A DNA stretch of 10,728 nucleotides, from assembly GCA_017462505.1 (NCBI GenBank), contig JAFTQY010000010.1, positions 1 through 10,728 on the forward strand, read 5' to 3'. This document shows positions 1 to 5,543 of the stretch, piece by piece. A program made the position numbers and the translations under genes. Position 1 is the first letter of the stretch; the number at the start of each line of letters is the position of its first letter. The notes beneath the pieces were generated by a model. The model saw only the letters and a list, made by a program, of their open reading frames with translations. It was not told the DNA's origin and searched no databases. This DNA comes from Clostridia bacterium. Its GTDB lineage: Bacteria > Bacillota_A > Clostridia > Christensenellales > Borkfalkiaceae.

Positions 1-10
1 CCTTGAATGT

Positions 11-19
11 CCTCCTTTT
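11..19 (-). promoter_or_regulatory. Ribosome binding site of a gene beyond the left edge
   Basis: On the minus strand this reads AAAAGGAGG, a near-perfect Shine-Dalgarno sequence. It is followed by ten bases with no ATG, GTG or TTG before the window ends. It lies downstream of the promoter at 55-83, so a leftward gene probably starts at or just beyond the edge. Nothing of its protein can be read. Confidence 0.6.
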
Positions 20-54
20 GGTTTTTATTTATTGGGTTTGCAGACCTCAATTTT

Positions 55-83
55 ATTATACCAAAAGGAGTTTTTATTCTCAA
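55..83 (-). promoter_or_regulatory. Sigma-A type promoter reading out of the left edge
   Basis: On the minus strand the -35 box is TTGAGA (78-83) and the -10 box is TATAAT (55-60), with a 17-bp spacer. That is 5/6 and 6/6 to consensus. Transcription would start near position 48 and give a leader of roughly 50 nt that contains the Shine-Dalgarno at 11-19. The promoter lies downstream of the mreB-like gene's terminator, so it belongs to the next gene to the left. Confidence 0.75.
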
Positions 84-109
84 GAATTATATGTGTAACA
101 TTTCCTGAA

Positions 110-128
110 CCCCGCGTCTAACGCGGGG
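110..128. repeat. Perfect GC-rich hairpin
   Basis: CCCCGCGT and ACGCGGGG form a perfect 8-bp stem around a CTA triloop. Neither strand has a T-tract next to it, so it is not a standard terminator. It sits between the terminator at 143-166 and the leftward promoter at 55-83, 27 bp upstream of that -35 box. Its core CGCGT-N3-ACGCG recurs at 1226-1238. Confidence 0.6.
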
Positions 129-142
129 TATTACTATACAAC

Positions 143-166
143 AAAAAACGCCGCGGTTTGCGACGT
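143..166 (-). terminator. Intrinsic terminator of the mreB-like gene
   Basis: On the minus strand the stem ACGTCGC / GCGGCGT (7 bp, one G-U pair, loop AAACC) runs directly into six T residues. It begins 9 bases beyond the stop codon of the mreB-like gene and should end the leftward transcript. Confidence 0.8.
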
Positions 167-175
167 TCTTTTCTC

Positions 176-1186
176 TTAATCTTCCACTTTTTTTGCAAAA
201 TGGCGAAGCAGGGCAGGATCGCGGAGCAATACGCCGCCGCCCAAAACGGTGGCAAACTGCGGTTCTTCACAAACCCGTTGCCGCATGCCCAAATTCGCGC
301 CGATATATTGCGGCACGTGCGGAATTTTCATAACGCCCCCCGAAAGGTAAACGCCGTTCCGATTCACGATCGCCGCAACCTCCGCAGGCAAAATCCGCAA
401 AACTTCCACCGCGTATTCCATTATTTTATTCACGTACACGCGTATACAGTCGGTCAGATCCCCCGCCTGCACGGACGCCGCCGACGGTTTATAGGTTTCG
501 AGCGAGCTGCCCTCCGCCACCACCGTACCCAGCGCGCTGGGCGAAAGCGACCCGATCTCGTTTTTGATTTTTTCCGCCGTCAACGCTCCGATGAGCAACT
601 TGTTATTGTTCGCGATCTTAGAAATGATATTCGCGTCCATATTATTGCCGCCGACGTTCATGGAAATCCCCGCGATGATCCCGTCCGCCGACACCACCGC
701 CGCGTTCGACACGCCGCCGCCGATATCCAAACAGAACACCGGGTCCGCGTCCGTGAGCACCGCTCCCGCGCCCAACGCCGCCAAATAGGGCTGTTCCACA
801 AACCATACCTTTTTCAAGCCGCACTCTTCCACCAAAGCGGCGTAATTTGCCAAAGCGCGGTCGGATATGCCGCAGGGCACGGAAAAAAGCACCTGCGCGC
901 GCCTGAGCGCCGCCGCCTTGATCCCGATACGGGACAAAAATTCTTTCAGCATTACTTCGGCAAGGCGCATATTGACGATATCCCCCTCGTACACGGGGTA
1001 GACGATCGTCGTCCGCTCCGCCGTTTTCCCGATGAGGTTTTTCGCCTCTTTGCCGATCGCCTTTACCGTTTCGCCTCCCCCAACGACCGCCACGCAGGAC
1101 GGCTCGGCAAGCACCACGCCGCTGTTCGTGTCCGCACGGTAAATCTTCGTCATCGACGAGCCGAGATCAATTGCCAACTTAATCAT
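176..1186 (-). CDS. mreB: MreB/Mbl-family actin-like cell-shape protein
   Basis: The product is a 336-residue bacterial actin homologue of the MreB family. The family forms membrane-associated filaments that guide lateral cell-wall synthesis. The nucleotide-binding signatures are visible: phosphate-1 loop DLGSSMTK (7-14), a VPCGISDR segment (103-110) matching the MreB 'vP.gi' region, VEQPYLAALGAG (130-141), phosphate-2 loop DIGGGVSN (154-161), VGGNNMD (178-184) and the adenosine loop LSGGV (281-285). Length is normal for the family. The sequence is divergent: phosphate-1 reads DLGSSMT where typical MreB has DLGTANT, so it could be an Mbl-like paralogue. The ATG is preceded by GGGAGG (1193-1198) with 6-nt spacing, the best Shine-Dalgarno in the window. 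It follows maf by 54 bp. In Bacillus maf lies close upstream of mreB in the maf-radC-mreBCD cluster, but here no mreC or mreD follows, only a terminator. Confidence 0.9.
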   Translation of the reverse strand: MIKLAIDLGSSMTKIYRADTNSGVVLAEPSCVAVVGGGETVKAIGKEAKNLIGKTAERTTIVYPVYEGDIVNMRLAEVMLKEFLSRIGIKAAALRRAQVLFSVPCGISDRALANYAALVEECGLKKVWFVEQPYLAALGAGAVLTDADPVFCLDIGGGVSNAAVVSADGIIAGISMNVGGNNMDANIISKIANNNKLLIGALTAEKIKNEIGSLSPSALGTVVAEGSSLETYKPSAASVQAGDLTDCIRVYVNKIMEYAVEVLRILPAEVAAIVNRNGVYLSGGVMKIPHVPQYIGANLGMRQRVCEEPQFATVLGGGVLLRDPALLRHFAKKVED

Positions 1187-1203
1187 GTATTTCCTCCCAA
1201 AAT

Positions 1204-1239
1204 CCCCCTTGCGTGGGGGCAGGTACGCGTTGAACGCGT
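1204..1239. repeat. Two hairpins between maf and the mreB-like gene
   Basis: Two dyads fill the 54-bp gap. One is ACGCGT-TGA-ACGCGT (1225-1239), starting one base past the maf stop codon. The other is CCCCC-TTGCGT-GGGGG (1204-1219), followed on the minus strand by ATTTT and then directly by the Shine-Dalgarno GGGAGG. The short T run makes a weak or partial terminator possible. RNA processing, or control of access to the ribosome binding site, are alternatives. Confidence 0.45.
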
Positions 1240-1240
1240 T

Positions 1241-1816
1241 TTACTCTCCCTTTTCTATCCTGTCTATCAGTTCTTTGCAAAGCTCCAACGGCAAGCCCAC
1301 GACGTTTGAAAAACTGCCGTCGATCTCTTCGACCAAATCGCCGTCCTGTATGCCGTACGCCCCCGCCTTATCCATCGGCGAGCCCGTCGCCACGTACGCG
1401 GCGATCTTCTCTTCCGTCAAGGTCAAAAACCGCACTTTCGTACACGCAACCGCCGTTACTTTCAACACGTCCCCGCCCTTGGGGTAGATAATACACACCC
1501 CCGTAAAGACCTCGTGCGTCCGTCCCGACAACGCGCGGAGCATGCGCGCCGCGTCCTCTTCGTCGCGCGGCTTTCCCAGCACCTCGCCATCCAAAGCCAC
1601 GACCGTATCCGAGCCAAGCACCGCTTTTCCTTGCGCCTTAGGCAAAGCCGCAACCTCCTCCGCCTTTTGCGCCGCCAACGCCTGCACCAACCGTTCGGGG
1701 GGCAAGGTGATATCCGCACGCTCTTCGCCGCGCGCGGGAATGATTTCAAATTGTTCGATCAGCTCCGCCAAAAGCTGTTTGCGCCGCGGAGAGGCACTTG
1801 CCAAAATCCATTCCAT
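1241..1816 (-). CDS. maf: Maf-family nucleoside triphosphate pyrophosphatase
   Basis: The product has 191 residues and belongs to the Maf/HAM1-like family. These are cytoplasmic enzymes that hydrolyse non-canonical or dTTP/UTP-type nucleotides to monophosphates plus pyrophosphate, and are linked to septum and DNA housekeeping. Visible signatures are the N-terminal LASASPRR (5-12), GSDTVV with the presumed catalytic Asp (68-73), GKPRD (81-85) and DKAGAYGIQ (149-157). The last of these points to the dTTP/UTP subclass. After GIQ the sequence is DGD where many homologues have a glycine. Length is typical. The ATG at 1816 is chosen because the conserved LASASPRR follows within four residues, although its Shine-Dalgarno is weak. 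It lies 68 bp after the ppx-like gene and 54 bp before the mreB-like gene, probably in one leftward unit. Confidence 0.93.
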   Translation of the reverse strand: MEWILASASPRRKQLLAELIEQFEIIPARGEERADITLPPERLVQALAAQKAEEVAALPKAQGKAVLGSDTVVALDGEVLGKPRDEEDAARMLRALSGRTHEVFTGVCIIYPKGGDVLKVTAVACTKVRFLTLTEEKIAAYVATGSPMDKAGAYGIQDGDLVEEIDGSFSNVVGLPLELCKELIDRIEKGE

Positions 1817-1847
1817 ACCGCACTACCTATGCCGCCCGTACCATGAA

Positions 1848-1875
1848 AGGAGCCGCTCCTATTCGGGCGGCTCTT
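1848..1875. terminator. Hairpin between ppx and maf, possible weak terminator
   Basis: The core GAGCCGC (1850-1856) pairs with GCGGCTC (1867-1873). Extending with G-U pairs gives about 11 bp around a CTATTC loop. In the direction of the flanking genes (minus) only CCTTTC follows, a poor T-tract, so termination may be partial. On the plus strand a better TTCTTTT tail follows, but no rightward gene ends here. It may adjust ppx to maf read-through. Confidence 0.4.
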
Positions 1876-1884
1876 CTTTTGCCT

Positions 1885-3396
1885 TTACAAAATTTCGAGA
1901 TTTTTTCTAAACGCCTTTTTGAATTCGGGATTTGCCGCCTCGGCGTCGCGAATTTCCAGCGCCGCGTCGCCCGCTACGATCGTTTTCATGATCACCGAAT
2001 CACCCAAAACGTCGCAGTTTAACCCCGTGACCATACCGCAATGAGTGCGGTCCAAGCTTTCTGCAATACGGAGCAAAACGCCCAGCTTTTTCACCGCGTC
2101 CAAATCCTCTTCCGTGACGATATCCTTGTATTTCTGCCATTCGATCATCGGCACGTCCTCGCGGTTGTGACAGCCCGCCACAAACGCCGCCAGCACGATC
2201 TCGCGGTGGGTCGCGCCGTAAATGGACGAGTTCAAAATGGTGTACCAGCTATGCTTTGCATGCCCGTAATATTTCATTTTAATACCGCAATCGTGCAGGC
2301 TCGCCGCAATTTTCAGCACTTTAAGATACTGACGGGAGAACTTATGCAACACGCGGAGCTGTTTGAAAAGCTGCACGGATAAGAGCATTACGTGTTCCAC
2401 GTGCTTGGGATCGCATTCGTAATATTTCACCAACCGATCGAGCGAATACGCCAAAACGTCGGAAATGGGTTTTTCCGTCGTGATCGGCAACGCCTGATTG
2501 ACCATAAGCCCCTCGCGCAGACCGCAACCGCCGATGGTGAAGTTTTCCACGCTCATATAATCGACGAAAGCTTTGATGATCGCCATCGCCGCGGGCATAA
2601 TGTCCGCGCGTGCAGGGGATAACCCCTTGATCTTCTTACGCTTGTCCACGTCGAGCGCTTTGAGCATGTCGTAAATGCCCGTAAAATCTTCGGTCGCCAG
2701 TTTATAATTATGCGCCATATCCAAGGGATATTTCCGAACGAGCTTGCTGATCTTAAACAAATTTCTAAACGAACCGCCCACGCCGATCATCTGCGTTTCG
2801 GGATCTACTTCTTTCAGCCAAGGCAATTTTTTCAGCTGTTCGGTGAAGAACTCTTCCACGTGCGCCGCCGCCTCTTCGGGGGTGGGGTCGCTTGCAAACA
2901 AATCGGTGAGGGTCACCGCGCCAAAGGGCAGGTTTGCATACCCCAACACGTTTCTGCGGTTATAATAAATAATTTTCGTACTGCCGCCGCCGATCTCCAA
3001 AATCAAGCCCTTGGGGATATCCATCGAGTTGATGACGCCGCGATAAACAAGCAAAGCCTCTTCTTCCTCGGACAGCACGCGAATACTGATATTGCAACTT
3101 ACCTGAATTTCGTCTAAAAACGAGCGCTGATTTTTCGCCCGACGAACCGCCGCCGTACCTACGGCGACAATTCTTTCCACGCCGCGCGCGTCACAGAGCT
3201 TTTTAAACATTTTCAACGTTTTAATGGTCTCTGCGATACGCTGGGGCTTTAAAAACCCGTCGCGATCCATATCTTGACCAAGACGAACGCTTTCCTTCAA
3301 TTCGTCCACCACGATGTAGTGCCCTTCCGTGAACATATCCACGATCAAAAGCCGCGCCGTATTCGAACCCAAATCAATAATACCGATCTTTTCCAC
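1885..3396 (-). CDS. ppx: Ppx/GppA-type exopolyphosphatase / pppGpp phosphatase with HD domain
   Basis: This is a member of the Ppx/GppA family, which cleaves terminal phosphate from polyphosphate and/or the 5' phosphate of pppGpp. From a GTG start at 3396 the protein has 503 residues, the length of E. coli Ppx and GppA. It shows the ASKHA phosphate-1 motif DLGSNTARL (8-16), the acidic SEEEEA stretch (109-114) where the catalytic Glu lies in the family, and phosphate-2 EIGGGST (134-140). Further on are GLSPARADIMPA (258-269), GCGLREG (290-296), and a C-terminal HD-like region with HD at 368-369 and histidines at 379 and 382. The GTG is preferred because AGAGGT (3404-3409) lies 7 nt upstream and IGIIDLGSN then begins at residue 4. 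A longer open frame reaches a GTG at 3498, but its extra 34 residues look like translated leader. A TTG at 3417 is an alternative. Polyphosphate versus pppGpp preference cannot be read here. Confidence 0.9.
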   Translation of the reverse strand: MEKIGIIDLGSNTARLLIVDMFTEGHYIVVDELKESVRLGQDMDRDGFLKPQRIAETIKTLKMFKKLCDARGVERIVAVGTAAVRRAKNQRSFLDEIQVSCNISIRVLSEEEEALLVYRGVINSMDIPKGLILEIGGGSTKIIYYNRRNVLGYANLPFGAVTLTDLFASDPTPEEAAAHVEEFFTEQLKKLPWLKEVDPETQMIGVGGSFRNLFKISKLVRKYPLDMAHNYKLATEDFTGIYDMLKALDVDKRKKIKGLSPARADIMPAAMAIIKAFVDYMSVENFTIGGCGLREGLMVNQALPITTEKPISDVLAYSLDRLVKYYECDPKHVEHVMLLSVQLFKQLRVLHKFSRQYLKVLKIAASLHDCGIKMKYYGHAKHSWYTILNSSIYGATHREIVLAAFVAGCHNREDVPMIEWQKYKDIVTEEDLDAVKKLGVLLRIAESLDRTHCGMVTGLNCDVLGDSVIMKTIVAGDAALEIRDAEAANPEFKKAFRKNLEIL

Positions 3397-3415
3397 TTCT
3401 ACTACCTCTGTCTCC

Positions 3416-3439
3416 AAGCCGCCATTCCTTGGCGGTCTT
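3416..3439 (-). promoter_or_regulatory. Hairpin in the ppx leader just upstream of the ribosome binding site
   Basis: On the minus strand CCGCCA-AGGAA-TGGCGG forms a 6-bp stem, extended by AAG/CTT across a one-base bulge. It ends seven bases before the AGAGGT Shine-Dalgarno of the preferred GTG start. A second small dyad, GTGTGC-AAC-GCACAC, lies farther upstream at 3486-3500. Both fall inside the predicted 5' leader of about 125 nt. A regulatory role is possible but unproven. Confidence 0.4.
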
Positions 3440-3526
3440 ATGTGTATTTCTCCGCTTTTCCTTACCTTATCGGGATTTTTTTGGCGTGTGCAACGCACAC
3501 CTTATATCCCATTTTGAATTTCCCAT

Positions 3527-3555
3527 AGTTTAACACATAAAACCCGTTTTGTAAA
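3527..3555 (-). promoter_or_regulatory. Extended -10 promoter for ppx-maf-mreB
   Basis: On the minus strand the -35 box is TTTACA (3550-3555) and the -10 box is TAAACT (3527-3532), separated by 17 bp. A TGT immediately before the -10 gives an extended -10 element. Transcription would start near 3520, leaving a leader of roughly 125 nt before the GTG at 3396. It is the only convincing promoter found upstream of the leftward ppx-maf-mreB group. Confidence 0.65.
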
Positions 3556-3746
3556 TACCCTTTTGAAAAATTTTTCTTTCTTTTTTCCAAATTTTTTCAT
3601 TTTGGACAATTTGCGACGGTTTTTTCGTGCATTTTGACAAAGCAAAGCCCTCGCGCAGGCGTATGCGCGTATACATTATCTATACAAATATACCGATTTT
3701 TATACCTTTTTTCTACACTTTTTCTTTTTTTTTGTTCGTTTTACGC
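3556..3746. other. Gene-free intergenic stretch with TATAC repeats
   Basis: I see no gene in this region, which lies between the HAD terminator and the ppx promoter. It is AT-rich, with long T runs on the plus strand. The pentamer TATAC occurs four times (3670, 3681, 3689, 3701), about one helical turn apart. The imperfect palindrome GTATGCGCGTATAC lies at 3661-3674. A search for a second ppx promoter here found only weak candidates. Confidence 0.5.
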
Positions 3747-3774
3747 AAAAAAGAACGCCTTTCAGCGCTCCTTT
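3747..3774 (-). terminator. Intrinsic terminator of the HAD phosphatase gene
   Basis: On the minus strand AAAGGAGCGC pairs with GCGTTCTTTT over 10 bp (two G-U pairs, loop TGAAAG) and continues into a T6 run. It begins 5 bases after the TAA stop of the HAD gene and isolates it from the ppx unit. Confidence 0.8.
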
Positions 3775-3779
3775 TATCT

Positions 3780-4436
3780 TTATTTTTTCGTTAAAAACGC
3801 CGTAAGGTCTTCAAAATTTTTAAAGACGTATCGCGGCTGCGCCGCCGCAAATTCTCCCTCGGCGGCATACCCTACGCCAAGCAAAGCGCAATCCACGCCC
3901 TGCTCCTTTGCGCCCTCCGCGTCGTGCTTTCGATCGCCGATCATCAGGCACTCAGCCTTGTCCGCGCCAAGCTGGCGTACCGCCTCTTCGATCACCGACG
4001 CTTTCGTGGGAAAGCTGCCGTCCAAGCCGCACCCGACCTGCACCGAAAGATACTCCGAAAAGCCGAGCCTTTTCGCAATTTTATCAGCAAAAGTCTTGGG
4101 CTTAGAGGTCGCCATCGCCAAGACATATCCCGCCCCTTTCAGCGTTTTTAAGGCTTGCAGCGCCCCGTCGATCGGCGTGCAGCGAAACAGTCCGTCTACG
4201 CTGTACCAAGCGCGGTATTTCGCCGTCGACTCTTGCGCGTCCTTTTCGTTCATGCCGAAAAAGTTGGAAAAGGAATATACCAAGGACGGGCCGATACATT
4301 GCCGCAGGTATTCGTCCGTCGGCTCGTCCGCTCTTCCCATCTCTTTCAACGCATACCGTATGCCCGCAAAAATCCCGGGGTGCGAATGTACCAACGTTCC
4401 GTCCAAATCAAATAAAAGATACCGATATTTTTTCAT
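3780..4436 (-). CDS. HAD-superfamily phosphatase, phosphoglycolate phosphatase-like
   Basis: This 218-residue cytoplasmic HAD hydrolase has the size and layout of the Gph/PpaX-like subfamily with a helical cap. All four HAD motifs are visible: motif I DLDGT (10-14, nucleophile Asp10 and acid/base Asp12), motif II ATS (109-111), motif III Lys145, and motif IV GDRKHD (167-172) with the Mg-binding acidic residues. The cap (about 16-88) is typical of subclass I. The substrate cannot be fixed; phosphoglycolate, pyrophosphate or another small phosphate ester are all possible. The ATG at 4436 is the only start that keeps motif I; the frame continues upstream to a TTG at 4472, but that codon lies inside the -35 box. 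No Shine-Dalgarno precedes the ATG, which sits 7 bases after the -10 box of its own promoter. The stop of the second TauE half overlaps that -35 box. Confidence 0.88.
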   Translation of the reverse strand: MKKYRYLLFDLDGTLVHSHPGIFAGIRYALKEMGRADEPTDEYLRQCIGPSLVYSFSNFFGMNEKDAQESTAKYRAWYSVDGLFRCTPIDGALQALKTLKGAGYVLAMATSKPKTFADKIAKRLGFSEYLSVQVGCGLDGSFPTKASVIEEAVRQLGADKAECLMIGDRKHDAEGAKEQGVDCALLGVGYAAEGEFAAAQPRYVFKNFEDLTAFLTKK

Positions 4437-4442
4437 GTCGGT

Positions 4443-4472
4443 ATTATAACACGCGGCAACGGGGTTTGTCAA
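4443..4472 (-). promoter_or_regulatory. Consensus promoter predicting a leaderless HAD mRNA
   Basis: On the minus strand TTGACA (4467-4472) and TATAAT (4443-4448) are both perfect matches to the sigma-A consensus. The spacer is 18 bp and an extended TGT precedes the -10. Six bases after the -10 comes the A of the ATG at 4436, where transcription is expected to start. The -35 box overlaps the TGA stop of the upstream TauE-like gene (4469-4471). Confidence 0.8.
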
Positions 4473-4840
4473 GCCGTCTTTTTAGACAAAGCGCGATAAA
4501 AACCGACAAAAGACAACCCGATCAAAAACGCGCCGAACGCACGTTTTAAAAGAGCAGAGGGCAACGCCACGGCAAGGGTCGTGCCGAGCGCGGACGAAAT
4601 CAGGGCGGGCAAGATCACCCAACCCACCCCTTGGGTCTGCAAAAGCCCGTTATCCGCGTGCATTTTCAGCGCGCAGATACTCATGGGCAGAAAGGAAAAC
4701 AGGTTCGCGCTCTGGGCAATTTTTTGTTCCACGCCGCCGACAAGCACAAGCAAGGGAATGGTAACCGTCCCCCCGCCCATACCCATACCCGCGGGAATAC
4801 CGCCGATAAAGCCTAATAACAAATACAGATAAAAGCTCAT
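4469..4840 (-). CDS. TauE/SafE (TSUP) family half-transporter, second of a pair
   Basis: This 123-residue integral membrane protein belongs to the TauE/SafE (TSUP) family, whose members export or import small organic sulfur or carboxylate anions. It carries the glycine-rich half-repeat signature GFIGGIPAGMGMGGG followed by TVTIP (10-29), then hydrophobic spans around 75-94 and 98-115. Full-length TauE proteins have about 250 residues with two such halves. This is one half, and the neighbour at 5148-5516 is the other, so the two probably act together. The ATG at 4840 is chosen because the recognisable family sequence begins there. The frame stays open upstream to 4951, but those 37 residues are translated palindromic repeat. 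No Shine-Dalgarno is seen before 4840, and repeat sequence begins ten bases upstream. The substrate is unknown. Confidence 0.8.
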   Translation of the reverse strand: MSFYLYLLLGFIGGIPAGMGMGGGTVTIPLLVLVGGVEQKIAQSANLFSFLPMSICALKMHADNGLLQTQGVGWVILPALISSALGTTLAVALPSALLKRAFGAFLIGLSFVGFYRALSKKTA

Positions 4841-4850
4841 ATGTAGCGCA

Positions 4851-4881
4851 ATGAATTGCAAAACATGGTTTTGCATTGTGG
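4851..4881 (+). repeat. Small palindromic repeat, copy 1
   Basis: ATGAATTG, then a perfect 8-bp hairpin TGCAAAAC-ATG-GTTTTGCA (4857-4875), then CATTGTGG. The flanks match copy 2 in the opposite orientation while the hairpin stem differs. It ends ten bases before the start codon of the second TauE half (minus strand). Confidence 0.65.
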
Positions 4882-4883
4882 TA

Positions 4884-4969
4884 GTCATTGCGAGCCGTTT
4901 TTGCGAGATTACCGCACTTCGCTTTCGCTCCGTTCGTAATGACAGACGCAAAAACGACGTGGCAATCTC
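4884..4969 (+). repeat. Nested palindromic repeat of the GTCATTGCGAG...GGCAATCTC type
   Basis: The outer unit begins GTCATTGCGAG (4884-4894) and ends GGCAATCTC (4961-4969). Its arms CGTTTTTGCG (4896-4905) and CGCAAAAACG (4947-4956) are a perfect 10-bp inverted repeat. Between them lies a second unit in inverse orientation: on the minus strand it starts GTCATTACGAACG and ends CGGTAATCTC. From memory, GTCATTGCGAG...CAATCTC units are dispersed in many unrelated bacterial genomes, and are probably non-coding. Confidence 0.65.
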
Positions 4970-4983
4970 ATAAAAAAATTAAG

Positions 4984-5012
4984 CCGCAATGCCGACGAAG
5001 TCGGCAATTCAT
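4984..5012 (-). repeat. Small palindromic repeat, copy 2
   Basis: On the minus strand: ATGAATTG, a perfect hairpin GCCGAC-TTC-GTCGGC (4991-5005), then CATTGCGG. The outer octamers match copy 1 except for one base, but the stem sequence is unrelated. The pattern is conserved flanks around a variable stem. Confidence 0.65.
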
Positions 5013-5092
5013 GCACATACTTTCCTCGATCGTCTATGCCCCCGAACAAATGCAGATTTCCTAAACACACGTACGGAAAGATAGTAGGACTG

Positions 5093-5120
5093 CCTGCAAG
5101 CTCAGCTTGCCGCAATTCAT
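5093..5120 (-). repeat. Small palindromic repeat, copy 3 (partial)
   Basis: On the minus strand: ATGAATTG, then CGG, then a perfect 7-bp hairpin GCAAGCT-G-AGCTTGC (5096-5110). The ATGAATTG flank matches copies 1 and 2, but the CATTGYGG flank is missing or degenerate. It lies 28 bases downstream of the stop codon of the first TauE half. Confidence 0.55.
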
Positions 5121-5147
5121 CGTTCATCGCGACCCGTCCCCCTACCT

Positions 5148-5516
5148 TTACCGCGAAAAGAACAAAAATATCCCCGCCAAAAGCTGTAAAAAGGCAAAAG
5201 TCAAATTCACCGTTTTCGTCGGCAATTTTCCCAAAAGCTTCGCCCCCAACAAGCCCCCCGCCGTCACCCCCAGCGCGGTGGGGATCAGCACCGAAAAATC
5301 GTACACGCCCTTGATCGCGTACAGCAAAAAGGACAACAGCGACACGGGCAAGATTACCAAAATCGCCGTCGCGTGCGCCCGTTTCTCGTCCAAGCCCGTT
5401 TTCGCAAGCATCGGCACGGCGATCATACCCCCGCCCCCGCCGAAAAGACTGTTCGCCGCGCCCACCACGCCGCCGCAGACGATCTGCCGCGCTTTTACCG
5501 TTTTTTTCCGCTCCAT
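5148..5516 (-). CDS. TauE/SafE (TSUP) family half-transporter, first of a pair
   Basis: This 122-residue membrane protein is the partner half of the TauE/SafE-like transporter. It shows the family's glycine-rich motif VVGAANSLFGGGGG then MIAVP (17-35), followed by hydrophobic spans near 49-68, 74-95 and 103-120. It is transcribed before the second half at 4469-4840. The ATG at 5516 has GGGAGG about 10 nt upstream. An in-frame GTG at 5540 would place that Shine-Dalgarno inside the coding sequence, so it is rejected as the start. The 307-bp gap to its partner is filled with palindromic repeats. Substrate and direction of transport cannot be told from sequence. No sulfur-metabolism or regulator gene is adjacent to help. 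Confidence 0.82.
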   Translation of the reverse strand: MERKKTVKARQIVCGGVVGAANSLFGGGGGMIAVPMLAKTGLDEKRAHATAILVILPVSLLSFLLYAIKGVYDFSVLIPTALGVTAGGLLGAKLLGKLPTKTVNLTFAFLQLLAGIFLFFSR

Positions 5517-5543
5517 TTCCCGTATTCCTCCCCCTTTCACCTC

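Noticed and set aside
158..1309. A 383-codon plus-strand frame opposite the mreB-like gene
   Set aside because: It is a codon-aligned shadow of a gene with clear MreB motifs. The translation is rich in His and Arg and matches no family I recognise.
3634..4449. A 271-codon plus-strand frame over the HAD gene and the upstream region
   Set aside because: It is low-complexity at the 5' end and antisense to a well-supported HAD phosphatase with all four motifs on the other strand.
4841..4951. N-terminal extension of the second TauE half
   Set aside because: These 37 codons come from repeat sequence, have no Shine-Dalgarno, and precede the point where TauE homology starts.
4851..5120. CRISPR array or tandem repeat array
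   Set aside because: There are only two or three copies, in mixed orientation, with unequal spacing and variable cores. No cas gene is nearby.
4909..5127. A 72-codon minus-strand frame between the TauE halves, with a G-rich stretch upstream of its ATG
   Set aside because: Nearly all of it is translated palindromic repeats (copies 2 and 3 and the nested unit). It looks like the spurious small proteins often annotated over such repeats.
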